From the NCBI GenBank assembly GCA_938010785.1, contig CALLVC010000194.1, forward strand, positions 1 to 45,221: a stretch of 45,221 nt of DNA, read 5' to 3'. Below are positions 44,636 to 45,221 of this stretch, one piece after another. The translations under genes were made by a program, and so were the position numbers. Each line of letters begins with the position of its first letter. Position 1 is the first letter of the stretch. This DNA is from an uncultured Saprospiraceae bacterium. GTDB lineage: Bacteria > Bacteroidota > Bacteroidia > Chitinophagales > Saprospiraceae. The notes beneath the pieces are model-generated. The model worked only from the letters and a program-made list of their open reading frames with translations. It was not told where the DNA came from and ran no database searches.

Positions 44636-45221
44636 CTAATATGCCGAAAATTCCACCACATGCAATCCTGGATTAGCACTGTTATACAACATATTCAGCT
44701 TTAAATATCTCACTTCTGTTGATTCAATTTTATGCACTTGCCCTTCGTCAGTAGCAATTTCCTTGTTCTTACTCGCATCCACTAATGTCGTCCAATTTTC
44801 TCCATCAGTAGACCCTTCAATCGTGTATTGATAATAGCGATAACCGTCCCAAAAAGTATAGATTTTGAATTCACTAACTGCTTCTATTTTTTCCAAGTCC
44901 ACTTGAATCCAATTATCACCATTATTATGGTCGCCCCATTGTTCCCAGAGGGTCAATCGTCCGTTGGTAGCAGCATCGGCAACCTTAGGTCTTAAATTTT
45001 GATTGGAAGCAATAGTTGGTTTGTTAGTTGTTAAACTGGGGCTGTTTTTTAGTAAAAAGTAACTTGCCCGAAGTGGAGAACCAATTTTTCTTCCGTTCTT
45101 ATTAAATAATTGAGCATTGAGATGGCTTGTTTTTTTCACTTGAATCGGTGCTTGATAGACCTTAGCGTTTTTGGAAACTGCTCCACCATCTAAAGTATAT
45201 TTAATTATAGCATCTGGGTAT
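44636..45221 (-). CDS. Secreted protein with chitobiase-C-like and discoidin-like domains, C-terminal part
   Basis: The gene enters from the right edge; about 194 residues are visible. The first visible part, YPDAIIKYTLDGGAVSKNAK and QAPIQVKKTSHLNAQLF, resembles the chitobiase/beta-hexosaminidase C-terminal Ig-like domain. It is followed by a discoidin (F5/8 type C) domain with WEQWGDHNNGDNWIQVDL, YYQYTIEGSTDGENWTTL and an ending VVEFSAY. Such tails occur on Bacteroidota glycoside hydrolases (hexosaminidases, fucosidases) and sulfatases, where they bind glycans. The catalytic part is outside the window, so the enzyme type is unknown. The frame is continuous to the window edge, so the GTG near 45139 is an internal Val codon. 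No T9SS sorting domain follows. Confidence 0.75.
   Translation of the reverse strand, partial: YPDAIIKYTLDGGAVSKNAKVYQAPIQVKKTSHLNAQLFNKNGRKIGSPLRASYFLLKNSPSLTTNKPTIASNQNLRPKVADAATNGRLTLWEQWGDHNNGDNWIQVDLEKIEAVSEFKIYTFWDGYRYYQYTIEGSTDGENWTTLVDASKNKEIATDEGQVHKIESTEVRYLKLNMLYNSANPGLHVVEFSAY

Overview
The window looks like a piece of a Bacteroidota chromosome, most likely a Saprospiria-type marine or filamentous relative. The grounds are low GC by eye, no Shine-Dalgarno sequences in front of genes, a TTTG/TAnnTTTG-type promoter, and above all four very large secreted proteins that end in type A sorting domains of the type IX secretion system (T9SS). The taxonomic call is inference.

Layout. 1-873: the end of a PIN-domain toxin gene, then a DUF2281-like antitoxin and a RelE/ParE-like toxin. 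889-2114: an IS982-type insertion sequence with perfect 22-bp inverted ends. 2184-4894: a sulfotransferase (minus strand), then a diverged 6-pyruvoyl-tetrahydropterin-synthase-like protein paired with a GT4 glycosyltransferase. 5066-7060: an OmpA/TPR/beta-propeller lipoprotein with the domain order of T9SS-associated PorE-type proteins. 7390-29296: four minus-strand paralogous genes (1304, 1355, 1532 and 1311 aa) with HYR-like Ig repeats, a CnaB-like domain, a dockerin-like calcium module, a cohesin-like domain and a T9SS C-terminal domain. They are separated by noncoding stretches of 0.7-2.5 kb full of palindromes and tandem repeats. 30665-31811: a 26-codon remnant of a UPF0126/TRIC channel gene and a CotH-like secreted kinase homologue. 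32628-36578: an AlkB-type alkane monooxygenase, a membrane adenylate cyclase and a membrane-anchored AraC-type regulator. 36979-40362: a Pif1/RecD-like helicase, then a REP-associated tyrosine transposase (RAYT) set between two arrays of its likely REP palindromes. 40794-44430: a cyclic-nucleotide-gated MscS-type channel directly downstream of a dCache-HAMP cyclase, probably one operon. 44636-end: the C-terminal part of a secreted protein with a chitobiase-C-like and a discoidin-like domain.

How the genes may work together. The PorE-like lipoprotein, the four T9SS clients and the CotH-like kinase together suggest a cell-surface or matrix module. The four clients each carry both a dockerin-like and a cohesin-like domain, so chain or network assembly is possible but unproven. 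The two cyclases and the channel suggest local cAMP signalling, with an extracellular sensor, cAMP production and a gated mechanosensitive channel. The PTPS-like/GT4 pair may make a glycosylated pterin.

The noncoding DNA is the most unusual part. It holds degenerate heptanucleotide arrays, a MITE-like family with three copies, several different cruciform-forming palindromes, a 96-bp tandem array broken by another palindromic insert, and ten REP copies around the RAYT gene.
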